Assembly (NCBI RefSeq): GCF_001282685.1
Contig: NZ_LN875035.1
Coordinates: forward strand, 2,032,001-2,096,000
DNA from: Niameybacter massiliensis
Lineage (GTDB): Bacteria; Bacillota; Clostridia; Lachnospirales; Cellulosilyticaceae
Direction: 5' to 3'
Length of the DNA stretch: 64,000 nt
Part shown: in pieces, positions 36,250-44,420 of the stretch
Layout: each line of letters begins with the position of its first letter
Position numbering within the stretch: the stretch's first letter is position 1
The notes under the pieces: model-generated
Databases searched by the model: none
What the model was told of the DNA's origin: nothing
The model's input: only the letters and a program-made list of their open reading frames with translations
Translations under genes and position numbers: made by a program

Positions 36250-36406
36250 AAGCTTTATATTCTCTATAATATCTTACAATTAATTCATCTAGTTGTTGAC
36301 TGACCTTATAAAGTTCAATCATATCATCTGTATAAGCCGAACTGTTCTCTACTAAACCATTTAGACGTACTTGTAGGTCTACGATTTGTCCTTGTGTTGT
36401 ATTCAT
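36248..36406 (-). CDS. Spo0E-family aspartyl-phosphate phosphatase (small)
   Basis: A 52-residue ORF starts at an ATG eight bases after GGAGGG and reads MNTTQGQIVDLQVRLNGLVE, then a run ending VSQQLDELIVRYYREYKA. The SQxLDxLI signature followed by Tyr-Tyr is the hallmark of the Spo0E family, whose members dephosphorylate Spo0A~P and delay sporulation. The gene has its own binding site and terminator and sits between lgt and mraZ. It is below usual ORF length cut-offs and easily missed. The target (Spo0A or another response regulator) is inference. Confidence 0.85.
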   Translation of the reverse strand: MNTTQGQIVDLQVRLNGLVENSSAYTDDMIELYKVSQQLDELIVRYYREYKA

Positions 36407-36505
36407 TTTTCAATCCCTCCAAAAGTAAATATTTCTCTGTTTTTCTCTTTATCTCTCTCTATATGTTTTATTATAGTCCTACTTTTGGAATTAATCAACA
36501 TTAAT

Positions 36506-37369
36506 TTACATTTTTTTGAATTTAATTTTAGATTTATTTCGACACCAAATGATTCCAATAATTCCAGCAACTATAGAAAAGACTGCTACAATTTGTGATG
36601 CTGCAATGTTAATACCCGGTACAACCAGTTGGTCTGTTCTAAGTCCTTCAATCCAAAGACGCCCCACACCATAACCAGCTATATAAAGGAAGAAAATCTC
36701 TCCATGAGCTTTTTTATACTTCCTATAAATAAGTAAAATAATGAGTAATACAAAATTCCAACATGATTCATAAAGGAAAGTTGGATGTACTTGAATAAAC
36801 TCTACTCCATTTCTTATAACTGCATTATCAAGCATTGTCTGTGTTATACTTGTCGCTGCCTCATCTCTCATAATCTGCATTGCAAAAAGATTATCGGTGT
36901 AGTCACCAAAAGCTTCCTTATTAACAAAGTTACCATAGCGACCAATGGCTTGTCCTACTAATAAACCATAAGCTGCAATATCACCAAACTGCCATAAGTT
37001 AATGTGCTTCATACGTGTATAAATGACTGCTACTATAAAAGAAGCAATAATAGCACCGTAAATAGCAATACCTCCTTGTCTCAGATTAAAGATTTCACCT
37101 AAGTGTTGACTATAGTACTCCCAATTAAATGCTACAAAGTATGTCCTCGCTCCAATAATGGCAAAAACAATATCATATAGAAGAAAGTCGAAAATATGAT
37201 CTGGTGAAACACCTTCTTTCTTAGCTATATACATACTGATTGCCAGCCCTAGTAATATTCCTGATGTTAAAATAATGCCATACCAGTAAATTGGAATTCC
37301 AAATACAGTAAAGGCAACCTGGTCAATATGAAATGATAGATTTAAATACGGAAAATAAATATTTGGCAT
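36506..37369 (-). CDS. lgt: Prolipoprotein diacylglyceryl transferase
   Basis: This 287-residue membrane enzyme has seven predicted helices and the Lgt signature GRYGNFVNKEAFG (143-155), plus RQGGIAIYG (97-105) and HPTFLYES. It transfers diacylglycerol from phosphatidylglycerol to the lipobox cysteine of preprolipoproteins. The ATG follows AGGAGGAAAC. It is divergent from a small plus-strand gene. Confidence 0.95.
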   Translation of the reverse strand: MPNIYFPYLNLSFHIDQVAFTVFGIPIYWYGIILTSGILLGLAISMYIAKKEGVSPDHIFDFLLYDIVFAIIGARTYFVAFNWEYYSQHLGEIFNLRQGGIAIYGAIIASFIVAVIYTRMKHINLWQFGDIAAYGLLVGQAIGRYGNFVNKEAFGDYTDNLFAMQIMRDEAATSITQTMLDNAVIRNGVEFIQVHPTFLYESCWNFVLLIILLIYRKYKKAHGEIFFLYIAGYGVGRLWIEGLRTDQLVVPGINIAASQIVAVFSIVAGIIGIIWCRNKSKIKFKKM

Positions 37370-37433
37370 ATGTTTCCTCCTGTCCGCTTTTTACTTATTA
37401 TATGCCTGAATAAACATTCTGTAAACAGATGGC

Positions 37434-37464
37434 TTGCATATTTTCATCTCTTCTTTCCTATAAT
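37434..37464 (+). promoter_or_regulatory. Probable promoter of the 58-residue membrane protein gene
   Basis: TTGCAT (37434-37439) and a perfect TATAAT (37459-37464), 19 bp apart, 45 bases before the start codon. Confidence 0.5.
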
Positions 37465-37509
37465 ATACTAATGAATAAGCGTTTAATTCATTGGATTGGA
37501 GGGCTAATT

Positions 37510-37686
37510 ATGGCACAGTCAAAACGTCATTACCGTGTAGCAGAACGTACTAAAGAATTAGAGAACCAAGATTTAATCCTTACAAAAGACTCTTTAAGAG
37601 AAATGTCATTTTTATTTGGACTTATTTATATCTCTAGTATTTTACTCAGTTTTGCCGTAGGTTATTTTGTCGGAAATAATGATTAA
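37510..37686 (+). CDS. Small single-pass membrane protein, unknown function
   Basis: This 58-residue protein starts MAQSKRHYRVAERTKELENQ, a basic soluble part, followed by a predicted transmembrane helix (about 32-53, FLFGLIYISSILLSFAVGYFVG). The ATG follows GGAGGG; an earlier in-frame ATG at 37429 has no binding site. It has its own promoter and terminator. I do not recognise the family. The neighbours lgt and ychF give no clear hint. Confidence 0.7.
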   Translation: MAQSKRHYRVAERTKELENQDLILTKDSLREMSFLFGLIYISSILLSFAVGYFVGNND

Positions 37687-37693
37687 ACCCTAA

Positions 37694-37719
37694 AAACTGC
37701 ACACTGTTGCAGTTTTTTT
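37694..37719 (+). terminator. Rho-independent terminator after the small membrane protein gene
   Basis: AAACTGCA pairs with TGCAGTTT, followed by a T run on the plus strand. Confidence 0.85.
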
Positions 37720-37732
37720 CTTATAATCGCCA

Positions 37733-37761
37733 TTGCAACCTCATTCCATATCCTTTATAAT
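37733..37761 (+). promoter_or_regulatory. Promoter of ychF
   Basis: TTGCAA (37733-37738), 17 bp, TATAAT (37756-37761). It lies about 60 bases before the ychF start. Confidence 0.78.
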
Positions 37762-37820
37762 TTAAAATTAGTGCAATAAGCCATTTATACTTCGGTATAC
37801 ACATAGAAAGGATGAAACAA

Positions 37821-38915
37821 ATGAAATTAGGGATTGTAGGACTACCAAACGTTGGTAAAAGTACATTATTTAACGCACTTACAAAAGCAGGTGCTGAATC
37901 AGCAAACTACCCATTCTGTACAATTGAACCAAACGTAGGTGTTGTAGCCGTACCAGATAAAAGATTAGATGTCTTAAAAGAAATGTACAACTCAGAGAAG
38001 ATCTTACCAGCTGCTGTAGAATTCGTAGACATTGCAGGTCTTATTAAAGGTGCAAGTAAAGGTGAAGGTTTAGGTAACCAATTTCTTTCACACATCCGTG
38101 AAGTAGATGCTATCGTACAAGTTGTAAGATGCTTCGAAAACGACAATATTATTCACGTTGACAAAACCGTTGATCCACTTCGTGATATTGAAACAATCAA
38201 TTTAGAACTTATCTTCTCAGATATGGAACTTATTGAACGTCGTATTGCTAAAACAAAAAAAGTTGCTAAAAACGACAAAGCATTAGCTGCTGAACTTGTT
38301 ATTTTAGAAAAAGTATATGCAACTTTAGAAGAAGGACAATCAGCACGTAGCCTTATGGGTGAAGATGCTGATCAAGATGCATTTATTGAATCACTTGGTC
38401 TTATCAGTGCAAAACCAGTACTTTATGCTGCAAACGTATCTGAAGACGACTTAATTAGTGGTGAAGATAACGAGTACGTAAAAAAAGTTAAAGCGTTTTC
38501 TGCTAGCGAAGGCTCAGAAACATTCGTAATCTGTGCTCAAATCGAACAAGAGCTTGCTGACTTATCTGACGAAGAAAAAGCTGTATTCTTAGAAGACCTT
38601 GGCCTCCACAATACTGGTTTTGATCTTCTTGTTGCAGCAAGTTACAAGCTTCTTGGTCTTATCAGCTACTTAACAGCAGGTCCAAAAGAAGTACGTGCTT
38701 GGACAATTACAGAGGGTACAAAAGCACCTGGTGCTGCTGGTAAAATCCACTCCGACTTTGAGCGTGGTTTCATCCGTGCTGAAATTGTTAACTTCCATGA
38801 CTTAGTAGAAGCAGGCTCATACAATGCTGCTCGTGAAAAAGGTCAAGTACGTCTTGAAGGTAAAGAGTACGTTGTTAAAGATGGGGATATCATCCTATTC
38901 AGATTCAACGTATAA
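37821..38915 (+). CDS. ychF: Redox-regulated ATPase YchF (Obg family)
   Basis: The 364-residue P-loop protein begins [20 protein letters not shown] and has [20 protein letters not shown] and a C-terminal TGS-like domain ending [11 protein letters not shown]. YchF binds ATP in preference to GTP because its G4 motif is altered, and associates with ribosomes. The ATG at 37821 is preferred over one three codons earlier, which directly abuts the AAAGG site. Codon use is strongly biased, as in highly expressed genes. Confidence 0.95.
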   Translation: MKLGIVGLPNVGKSTLFNALTKAGAESANYPFCTIEPNVGVVAVPDKRLDVLKEMYNSEKILPAAVEFVDIAGLIKGASKGEGLGNQFLSHIREVDAIVQVVRCFENDNIIHVDKTVDPLRDIETINLELIFSDMELIERRIAKTKKVAKNDKALAAELVILEKVYATLEEGQSARSLMGEDADQDAFIESLGLISAKPVLYAANVSEDDLISGEDNEYVKKVKAFSASEGSETFVICAQIEQELADLSDEEKAVFLEDLGLHNTGFDLLVAASYKLLGLISYLTAGPKEVRAWTITEGTKAPGAAGKIHSDFERGFIRAEIVNFHDLVEAGSYNAAREKGQVRLEGKEYVVKDGDIILFRFNV

Positions 38916-38930
38916 TCTTAATATAAATAA

Positions 38931-38966
38931 AAAGAGAGGTTACATCATGTAACCTCTCTTTTTATT
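38931..38966. terminator. Bidirectional terminator between ychF and ytfJ
   Basis: AAAGAGAGGTTACAT pairs with ATGTAACCTCTCTTT, flanked by A residues on the left and T residues on the right, so it works on both strands for the two convergent genes. Confidence 0.9.
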
Positions 38967-39409
38967 TATTTATCCATGTGATGATATTTATCTTCTTGTA
39001 CTTCTGGTGTTCCACCTTTATTGGTAAACTTAGATAATGTATCTGGTAAATTTGAAACAATACCTGGAACCATATCAATAAGTTTTGACAAACTATCTTG
39101 AGCTTTGATATTAATAAGTTGTGTTGTACCATTTTGGATAACAAGCATTGCACTTGGTGTAATACGTGCACCTAAGCCGCCAGCACCTTTATCTGAGTTT
39201 CCATCAATACTTTTTTCTTTATCTTTGTTACGTTCTTGTAGTTTAGTTGCAGCTGCCGCACCTGCTCCTACACCAAAGCTTACATCTACAAGTGGTACTA
39301 GAATTGTATCTCCAATATGAATAGGTTCACCTACTACTGTTTTTGTATTAATAAAGTGCTCAAGTTGACCTAATAATACTTCTAAATTATTGTTGAGTTT
39401 TGAGTCCAT
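38966..39409 (-). CDS. ytfJ: GerW/YtfJ family sporulation protein
   Basis: This 147-residue protein has the family core: INTKTVVGEPIHIGDTILVPLVDVSFGVGAG, then GLGARITPSAMLVI. YtfJ (GerW) is a spore protein needed for normal germination in Bacillus. The ATG at 39409 is supported by an AAAGGAAG site; the upstream ATGs are too close to it. It overlaps the end of the DUF2953 gene, as ytfI and ytfJ are adjacent in Bacillus. Confidence 0.9.
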   Translation of the reverse strand: MDSKLNNNLEVLLGQLEHFINTKTVVGEPIHIGDTILVPLVDVSFGVGAGAAAATKLQERNKDKEKSIDGNSDKGAGGLGARITPSAMLVIQNGTTQLINIKAQDSLSKLIDMVPGIVSNLPDTLSKFTNKGGTPEVQEDKYHHMDK

Positions 39410-40337
39410 CTTCATCTTCCTTTCCAAAGTTCATTATCATTTTAATCATAGTTCTTACTTCTTTATTTAAGATAAATACAAGCATAGGATATAGAAACTT
39501 AAATAAGTTTGTGCGCCCTCTCATTTGGATACACCCTTCAAATATAGCTTCTTCAAAATTACCCATAATATTCCCATACGGTGCATAGAATGGATAGAGT
39601 GCCATAAGCTTAGCAATCCACAATCCTGTTTCTGATGGATCTTCAAGTCCAAAAAGCACTTCAAAATAAAAACCCCTAGGCTTTAAGGCATACCACCAGC
39701 TTTTGAGTAATTTCTTGCATGCTCTAAAGAATGGCCTACGACTATCCGCATACCATAAAGCTTTTAGTTCACTCCATATATCTTTTACACCAATAGGCTT
39801 TGTTATTGTTGGATGTTTTTTAGGCTTTTTTTTAGATTCCTTATTAGCCTTTCTATCTATATTTTGTCGTTTCTGCTCTTTGCTATCCACATTTGTAGAT
39901 ATTTCTTTTTGTGTTTTAGTTGAAGTATCCTCTTGTATCTGTGATGCTTGTCCTTCTATGCGGTTTTCTTCGTTTGTGACTGTGTTCTCAGCTACTTCTT
40001 CTGTTTGATCTACAGCTTCTTTCCCTATGACTTTGCCTAGATGTACAGCTTCTTCTTCTAAATCATCAGCAGCACCTAGTAACTTTTTAGAAAGCTTCGG
40101 TGTATAGATGCCAAAAAGCTTTAGCTTTAGTTGCTCTTCTCGGTCAGTATCATAATCAATCTGTACAACCCCAAACAGATTCAAACGTATACGTCCTATA
40201 AGTTCTTCTCGTTTTTCTCCTTCTAACCAATAACTAATAGGTAAAAAGAGCAACCCTAAAATAATCAGTAGAATAAGCCCAAATAAAATAGCTATAATCC
40301 ATAATATAATTTTTAATATAAGCCATAATATAGTCAT
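39387..40337 (-). CDS. ytfI: DUF2953 domain protein, YtfI-like
   Basis: The 316-residue protein has an N-terminal transmembrane helix (about 5-35), a linker rich in Lys/Glu/Gln (100-165) and a C-terminal DUF2953 region (ADSRRPFFRACKKLLKSWWYALKPRGFYFEVLFGLEDPSETG). The function is unknown, but the pairing with ytfJ/gerW in Bacillus and here suggests a role in the spore envelope. Its last bases overlap ytfJ. Confidence 0.85.
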   Translation of the reverse strand: MTILWLILKIILWIIAILFGLILLIILGLLFLPISYWLEGEKREELIGRIRLNLFGVVQIDYDTDREEQLKLKLFGIYTPKLSKKLLGAADDLEEEAVHLGKVIGKEAVDQTEEVAENTVTNEENRIEGQASQIQEDTSTKTQKEISTNVDSKEQKRQNIDRKANKESKKKPKKHPTITKPIGVKDIWSELKALWYADSRRPFFRACKKLLKSWWYALKPRGFYFEVLFGLEDPSETGLWIAKLMALYPFYAPYGNIMGNFEEAIFEGCIQMRGRTNLFKFLYPMLVFILNKEVRTMIKMIMNFGKEDEDGLKTQQ

Positions 40338-40348
40338 TACCCACCTCT

Positions 40349-40642
40349 TTACTCTGACTGTAACATATCATAAGATAAGTTTTTAGTGTTATAAAGCTGA
40401 TCAATCAATGTAACAGTATAGTTAACGAGCCAGGTTTTATCTTTACTAATACCTAAGATAAAACTATTATTATATTTTTTACCAAGTTGATTACACGTAA
40501 TGATTTCAAATAGATTACCTTCACCTGGTGGTGTACAAAGCACATATATACTTTTTGGCCCTTTATTCTTTTTAATTAATTTAGGATAGAAACGTTTGTA
40601 AGGAAGATTAGGGTCTATTTGAATATACCTTGACGTTTTCAT
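40349..40642 (-). CDS. Uncharacterised 97-residue protein
   Basis: The protein begins MKTSRYIQIDPNLPYKRFYPK and is soluble, with a central CTPPGEGNLFEIITC run. The ATG follows GGAGGAGG, and the stop is 11 bp before ytfI, so it should be read as the first gene of the ytfI-ytfJ operon. I do not recognise a family. No signal peptide or membrane helix is seen. Confidence 0.7.
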   Translation of the reverse strand: MKTSRYIQIDPNLPYKRFYPKLIKKNKGPKSIYVLCTPPGEGNLFEIITCNQLGKKYNNSFILGISKDKTWLVNYTVTLIDQLYNTKNLSYDMLQSE

Positions 40643-40731
40643 GTTCCTCCTCCTTAATTTTAACTAGCATATAGTTTTAGCTAATTATAAATGATTATAT
40701 CATAAACCATCATATTTTGACTATATGATGC

Positions 40732-40760
40732 TTTTCATATTTGCAAAATTTTACTATAAT
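40732..40760 (+). promoter_or_regulatory. Probable promoter of the MscS-type channel gene
   Basis: TTTTCA (40732-40737), 17 bp, TATAAT (40755-40760); the -10 is perfect and the -35 weak. Confidence 0.5.
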
Positions 40761-40805
40761 AGATAAGGACACTCTAAGTTTTACATCATGGAAAGGAATA
40801 TTGAT

Positions 40806-41939
40806 ATGAAATTATTTGATTTATTTTCTATACCTAAACCTTATCAATTCTACATTCATTTAGGTTTAGCTTTATTTGTAACTTTAGCATTGCTCTTACT
40901 GAGCAAAACATTACGTAAAATGATTATTAAATTTTTTACGCACTTCGATAACAAAATCCCTAACTTTTTAGAAGAACTGAATATGGCCATTGCTAAACCA
41001 CTTGATTACTGGCTACGCTTAACCAGTATTTATATTGGTTTATTGATGTCGCCCTTTGTCATCTATACACATTTCACTCAGACTGAACTGTATATCAACG
41101 AAACGCTCCAACTTAGCTTTGCCATTTTCCCAACTACCTTAGTACATACCCTCTATGGACTTATTTGTATCGCTCTAATTACTTGGGGAACCTATAATAG
41201 TGTCAATCTCTATGAAATGGCCCTTGTTGGTATTGGTTCAAGATTTACCACACTTGATCATACCTTACTCATTCGCTTTACTTCTAAAATTATTCGTTTA
41301 GCCATCATTATATTAGGTGCTATGCTCATGATTTCTCAACTTAATATAAATATTGCTGGTATTCTTACTGGAGTTGGGTTAGGAGGAGTTGCCTTTACAT
41401 TTATTGCAAAAGATACTTTAACCAATATTATGAGCGGTGTTGTCCTTATGGTTGATAGGCCTTTCACCATAGGTGATTGGGTACAATGTGGTTCTATTGA
41501 AGGAATCATTGAAGATGTAAGCTTTAGAAGTACACGTATTCGTACTTTTGAGCAAGGTTTAGTCATTGTGCCTAATGCTACTCTTGCTAACGATAACATT
41601 CTCAACTGGTCTACTATGCCAAAAAGACGTGTTCGCTTTTCTTTAGGTGTAACCTACTCAACATCAAGACAGAAGTTAGAGCTTCTTATGAGCAAGCTCA
41701 AAGAAAGTCTAGCTCAATTTGATACAATTGAAAAGGATACTAGCCTTGTTTACTTTGATGACTTCGGCGACTTCTCTTTAAATATTATTGTCCTTTTCTA
41801 CACTTTCCAAACCGATTTAAAAAGTTATTCTGCTCTCAAGCAACAAGTTAACTTAGAAATCATGCGTCTGGCTGAGGAACTAGATGTGGATATTGCTTTT
41901 CCAACACAAACTATTCAAATTCAAAATTCAGAACAATAA
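40806..41939 (+). CDS. MscS-family mechanosensitive ion channel
   Basis: This 377-residue protein has four or five predicted transmembrane segments, then the MscS pore-lining helix and beta domain (LTGVGLGGVAFTFIAKDTLTNIMSGVVLMVDRPFTIGDWVQ, then GIIEDVSFRSTRIRTFEQGLVIVPNATLAND). It would open under membrane tension to release solutes. The ATG at 40806 follows AAAGGA; an upstream ATG at 40788 has no spaced site. It is monocistronic with a terminator at its end. Confidence 0.92.
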   Translation: MKLFDLFSIPKPYQFYIHLGLALFVTLALLLLSKTLRKMIIKFFTHFDNKIPNFLEELNMAIAKPLDYWLRLTSIYIGLLMSPFVIYTHFTQTELYINETLQLSFAIFPTTLVHTLYGLICIALITWGTYNSVNLYEMALVGIGSRFTTLDHTLLIRFTSKIIRLAIIILGAMLMISQLNINIAGILTGVGLGGVAFTFIAKDTLTNIMSGVVLMVDRPFTIGDWVQCGSIEGIIEDVSFRSTRIRTFEQGLVIVPNATLANDNILNWSTMPKRRVRFSLGVTYSTSRQKLELLMSKLKESLAQFDTIEKDTSLVYFDDFGDFSLNIIVLFYTFQTDLKSYSALKQQVNLEIMRLAEELDVDIAFPTQTIQIQNSEQ

Positions 41940-41966
41940 TAAAAAGCTGCCATTGGCAGCTTTTTA
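41940..41966 (+). terminator. Rho-independent terminator after the MscS gene
   Basis: AAAAGCTGCC pairs with GGCAGCTTTT and is followed by T residues on the plus strand, immediately past the stop codon. Confidence 0.92.
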
Positions 41967-42107
41967 TTATTATCATTTTTATTTAAGTTTACTTCTTCTC
42001 TAAAAAGCTATTACACCAACACTCAAAAGTTTTATGCATATGGCAAGCGCTATCCCCCTGAATGAGTATAATGATATAGTTGATTATAGATGATACATTA
42101 CATTATT

Positions 42108-42686
42108 TCAATAAATCGCCTCTAGTATCTTGAGTATCTCTAAGTATTTAATTTGTATCCCTTTATCTGCTGCTTCTTCTTCAAAAAGTGCTGTTTGCTG
42201 ATTAATTGCCTCTAAGACGTCCACTGGTAACTTACTTATACCAAAGCCGTATACAACCTCATTTTCTTTAGCTATATGTCTTTCTAAAAGATGGGTATAA
42301 CTCACTGCATTGGCAATCACATCTAATTTACTCTCTTCATTGCCCTCTTTAACACGTTCTAGCCCCTCTCCTAATTCTTTCACATATAACCTTCCTAGAT
42401 CATGCTCCACATACATGCCATTACGAATCAGTTTACTTCCTAATGGCCCTAAACGATTCTCCATTTCTGCAAATAAGAACTTCTCCTCTTTACCATGATG
42501 ATGACTATCTGCATAATTCATAATAAAATCAATGATCATCTTAAAATGCTCAAAATTAATAGGTTCACCTTGTAAAATTCTATTGCATGCTTTACGGACT
42601 ATTTTTAGCATACGCCTAATTTCTTCGTGTTCTTGTTTCATGATCTCAATACTTGTTATCACTTGATTATCATTTATCTTATTCAT
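42108..42686 (-). CDS. Hemerythrin HHE domain protein
   Basis: The 192-residue helical protein has the iron-ligand pattern of hemerythrins: His20 (KQEHEEI), His62-His64 with Glu68 (SHHHGKEEKFLF), His95 (VEHDLG), and His132/His137 with Glu141 (YTHLLERHIAKENEVV). It probably binds a di-iron centre and oxygen or nitric oxide, a common protective function in anaerobes. The ATG follows AAAGGAG. Role is inferred. Confidence 0.88.
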   Translation of the reverse strand: MNKINDNQVITSIEIMKQEHEEIRRMLKIVRKACNRILQGEPINFEHFKMIIDFIMNYADSHHHGKEEKFLFAEMENRLGPLGSKLIRNGMYVEHDLGRLYVKELGEGLERVKEGNEESKLDVIANAVSYTHLLERHIAKENEVVYGFGISKLPVDVLEAINQQTALFEEEAADKGIQIKYLEILKILEAIY

Positions 42687-42862
42687 ATCATTCTCCTTTT
42701 CTTACTTTCTATGTGTAATATGCATCCATCTTACATCATTCTTGATGAACAGGAGGTAGCCATAGCTACATTTTGAACACGTTCTTTTCTTTGGCATGTC
42801 CTATGACCCCCATTTAACTACCCTATCTTCTCGTCACATCTTCTATTGGATCATGTCATATT

Positions 42863-42891
42863 TTGCTCTTGTCTCCCGTATATTTTATTAT
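42863..42891 (+). promoter_or_regulatory. Predicted promoter of the gene at 42926
   Basis: TTGCTC (42863-42868), 17 bp, TATTAT (42886-42891), about 35 bases before the start codon. Confidence 0.5.
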
Positions 42892-42925
42892 TAATGATTA
42901 AAATAAATTAATATATGGAGTATTT

Positions 42926-43597
42926 ATGAAGAAATTAAGTAATGATTTATTAAACTGTACAAAAATAAGCGATTTAGAAAAGCTCATTCACACCACCATT
43001 AAACCTGGTAAAGGCTACCCAGCCAATACAGCTTATTGCGTCTTAAAAGATGCCGATACTGTACTCTTTCCTCAAGTAGGAAAAAAGTGTAACTTAAGTA
43101 ACTTGTTGATTAAAACAGGTCTTGATCATCACGGTAATCCACTTCTTCTTATTTGTGAATATGATTCTACAGGTACCGATGACAATGTTTATTTGAGAGT
43201 ATTTTGGGGAAAATATTACGATACCCTTTCTTATGTTCGAGCACAATTTACTTCAAATAGCTTTTTTACAACTATAGATGGTAATATTCAGGCCTATTAC
43301 CCCCATTATGAGCCCATTAAAGGACATAGCGAACTTTGCTTCCTAGATATTATCGCCAAAGACATTTCCATGACACGTAGAGGTATGGGAAGTTTTTTAG
43401 TACAAACTCTACTCAAAGAAATTATTCCTTATCTCAACACCCATCATAGACCTATTAATGATCCTATAAAATATGTTTTAGTTAATGCTGTACCTTATGG
43501 TATTCTTCAAAATGCTTTAACACAGCAAGACCGCATTCATTTCTACGAAAAAAATGGTTTCATCCTATTGGGTAACAAGGGAATTTATGAAATTTAA
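42926..43597 (+). CDS. Uncharacterised protein with acetyltransferase (GNAT)-like C-terminus
   Basis: This 223-residue protein is not recognised as a whole. The C-terminal half has RRGMGSFLVQTLLKEIIPYL, which resembles the acetyl-CoA loop RxxGxG/A of GNAT enzymes, and IHFYEKNGFILLG, which resembles GNAT motif B. The first 100 residues (GKGYPANTAYCVLKDADTVLFPQVGKKCN) do not match anything I know. It has its own promoter and a TGGAG site. If it is an acetyltransferase, the substrate is unknown. Confidence 0.65.
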   Translation: MKKLSNDLLNCTKISDLEKLIHTTIKPGKGYPANTAYCVLKDADTVLFPQVGKKCNLSNLLIKTGLDHHGNPLLLICEYDSTGTDDNVYLRVFWGKYYDTLSYVRAQFTSNSFFTTIDGNIQAYYPHYEPIKGHSELCFLDIIAKDISMTRRGMGSFLVQTLLKEIIPYLNTHHRPINDPIKYVLVNAVPYGILQNALTQQDRIHFYEKNGFILLGNKGIYEI

Positions 43598-43802
43598 TTT
43601 TTTGATTGTACTACAGGGAGAATTTTATTTCTCTATTTGTTAGTTTGTATACTTTTCTATCTTTCACTTGTGCACTTTGTTAGTCTTTCCTCATTTTATG
43701 TCAAATCTAGAAATTAACTTTCCTGATTTCGAAGAAAGTTTTTCGAAAATACAATCTTTTTATTAGACAAATCCTTGAAAATTATTTTATATATTTAGTC
43801 AA
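43598..43802. other. Intergenic, nothing recognised
   Basis: AT-rich sequence downstream of the acetyltransferase-like gene. A weak hairpin (GGGAGAA/TTCTCT near 43617-43635) with a T-rich flank may terminate that gene. No ORF or known motif is seen. Confidence 0.4.
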
Positions 43803-43831
43803 TTGCAACAAACCTTCCATTCACATATAAT
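43803..43831 (+). promoter_or_regulatory. Strong predicted promoter of the candidate ncRNA
   Basis: TTGCAA (43803-43808), 17 bp, perfect TATAAT (43826-43831). It has the same architecture as the ychF promoter in this window. No protein-coding gene follows it for 1 kb on this strand. Confidence 0.75.
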
Positions 43832-43837
43832 AAATTT

Positions 43838-44320
43838 ATCAAAATATAAAAGTATAGAGTGACTACATTCTAGATACTAGTCTCCTATACTACTAGGAAA
43901 GAAGCTTGAAAACTTTTGTCTCCCCTCCCAAAAGCAAACAACTTTTTCTTAGACATCCCTACTTTGACGGTGACATCACAGTAGCCGGATGAATATGTTT
44001 TACAAGAATTCATGTTTATACAATTAACAACACTTACTTATTTAAAAAGTTTAAATGAAACGGATAGCCAACTTATGGGTTACAAACTACTAGATCATGA
44101 ATGGTGTAAAGTCCTATGACCTCTTTCATCAACCAGATACTAGTTACTTTAGTAAGAACGAGAACTGGCTAGGAAGGGACTAAATAACTATTTACATACC
44201 CGTTGTTGTTGATTACTTATTTCATGTATTCTACATACATTTGTCACCTATAAAAGCCAACTTAAGTTTGCCTGTATTCTGGAGGGGAAAAGGCAGCTTA
44301 GGTTGGCTTTTGTTGTGTAA
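43838..44320 (+). ncRNA. Candidate structured non-coding RNA, about 480 nt, class unknown
   Basis: The stretch starts seven bases after a near-consensus promoter and ends in a large hairpin (AAAAGCCAAC/GTTGGCTTTT, 44252-44311) followed by TTTTGTTG. Helices can be drawn by eye: TATAG-A-GTGAC (43853-43863) with GTCAC-CTATA (44243-44252) closes the molecule just before the final hairpin; CATCCCTACT (43954-43963) with AGTAG-CC-GGATG (43980-43991); nested AGTCC/GGACT (44110, 44177), CCAG/CTGG (44133, 44165) and TTAC/GTAA. The loop TCCCCTCC (43921-43928) is complementary to the final loop GGAGGGGA (44281-44288). No convincing ORF. I cannot assign a known RNA class; exact ends and strand need transcript data. 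Confidence 0.6.
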
Positions 44321-44378
44321 ACTAATGTTATATTTCTTGTTCTGTCATCAAATAATCCATAGAAAAATTTAAAGATAC

Positions 44379-44408
44379 AGAGGTTACATTTCTGCAACCT
44401 CTTTTCTT
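44379..44408 (+). terminator. Backup terminator on the plus strand
   Basis: AGAGGTT pairs with AACCTCT, followed by TTTTCTT on the plus strand. There is no T tract for the minus strand. It supports transcription of the preceding non-coding stretch in the plus direction. Confidence 0.65.
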
Positions 44409-44420
44409 ATGCCGAAAATA

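Noticed and set aside
42687-42925. Gap between the hemerythrin gene and the GNAT-like gene examined for a riboswitch or small gene
   Set aside because: Only a promoter for the plus-strand gene was convincing; no conserved motif or ORF was found.
44012-44119. 35-codon ORF (MFIQLTTLTYLKSLNETDSQ and onward) inside the candidate RNA
   Set aside because: No ribosome binding site precedes the ATG, it covers only a quarter of the stretch, and helices run through it. It is not excluded as a small peptide but lacks support.
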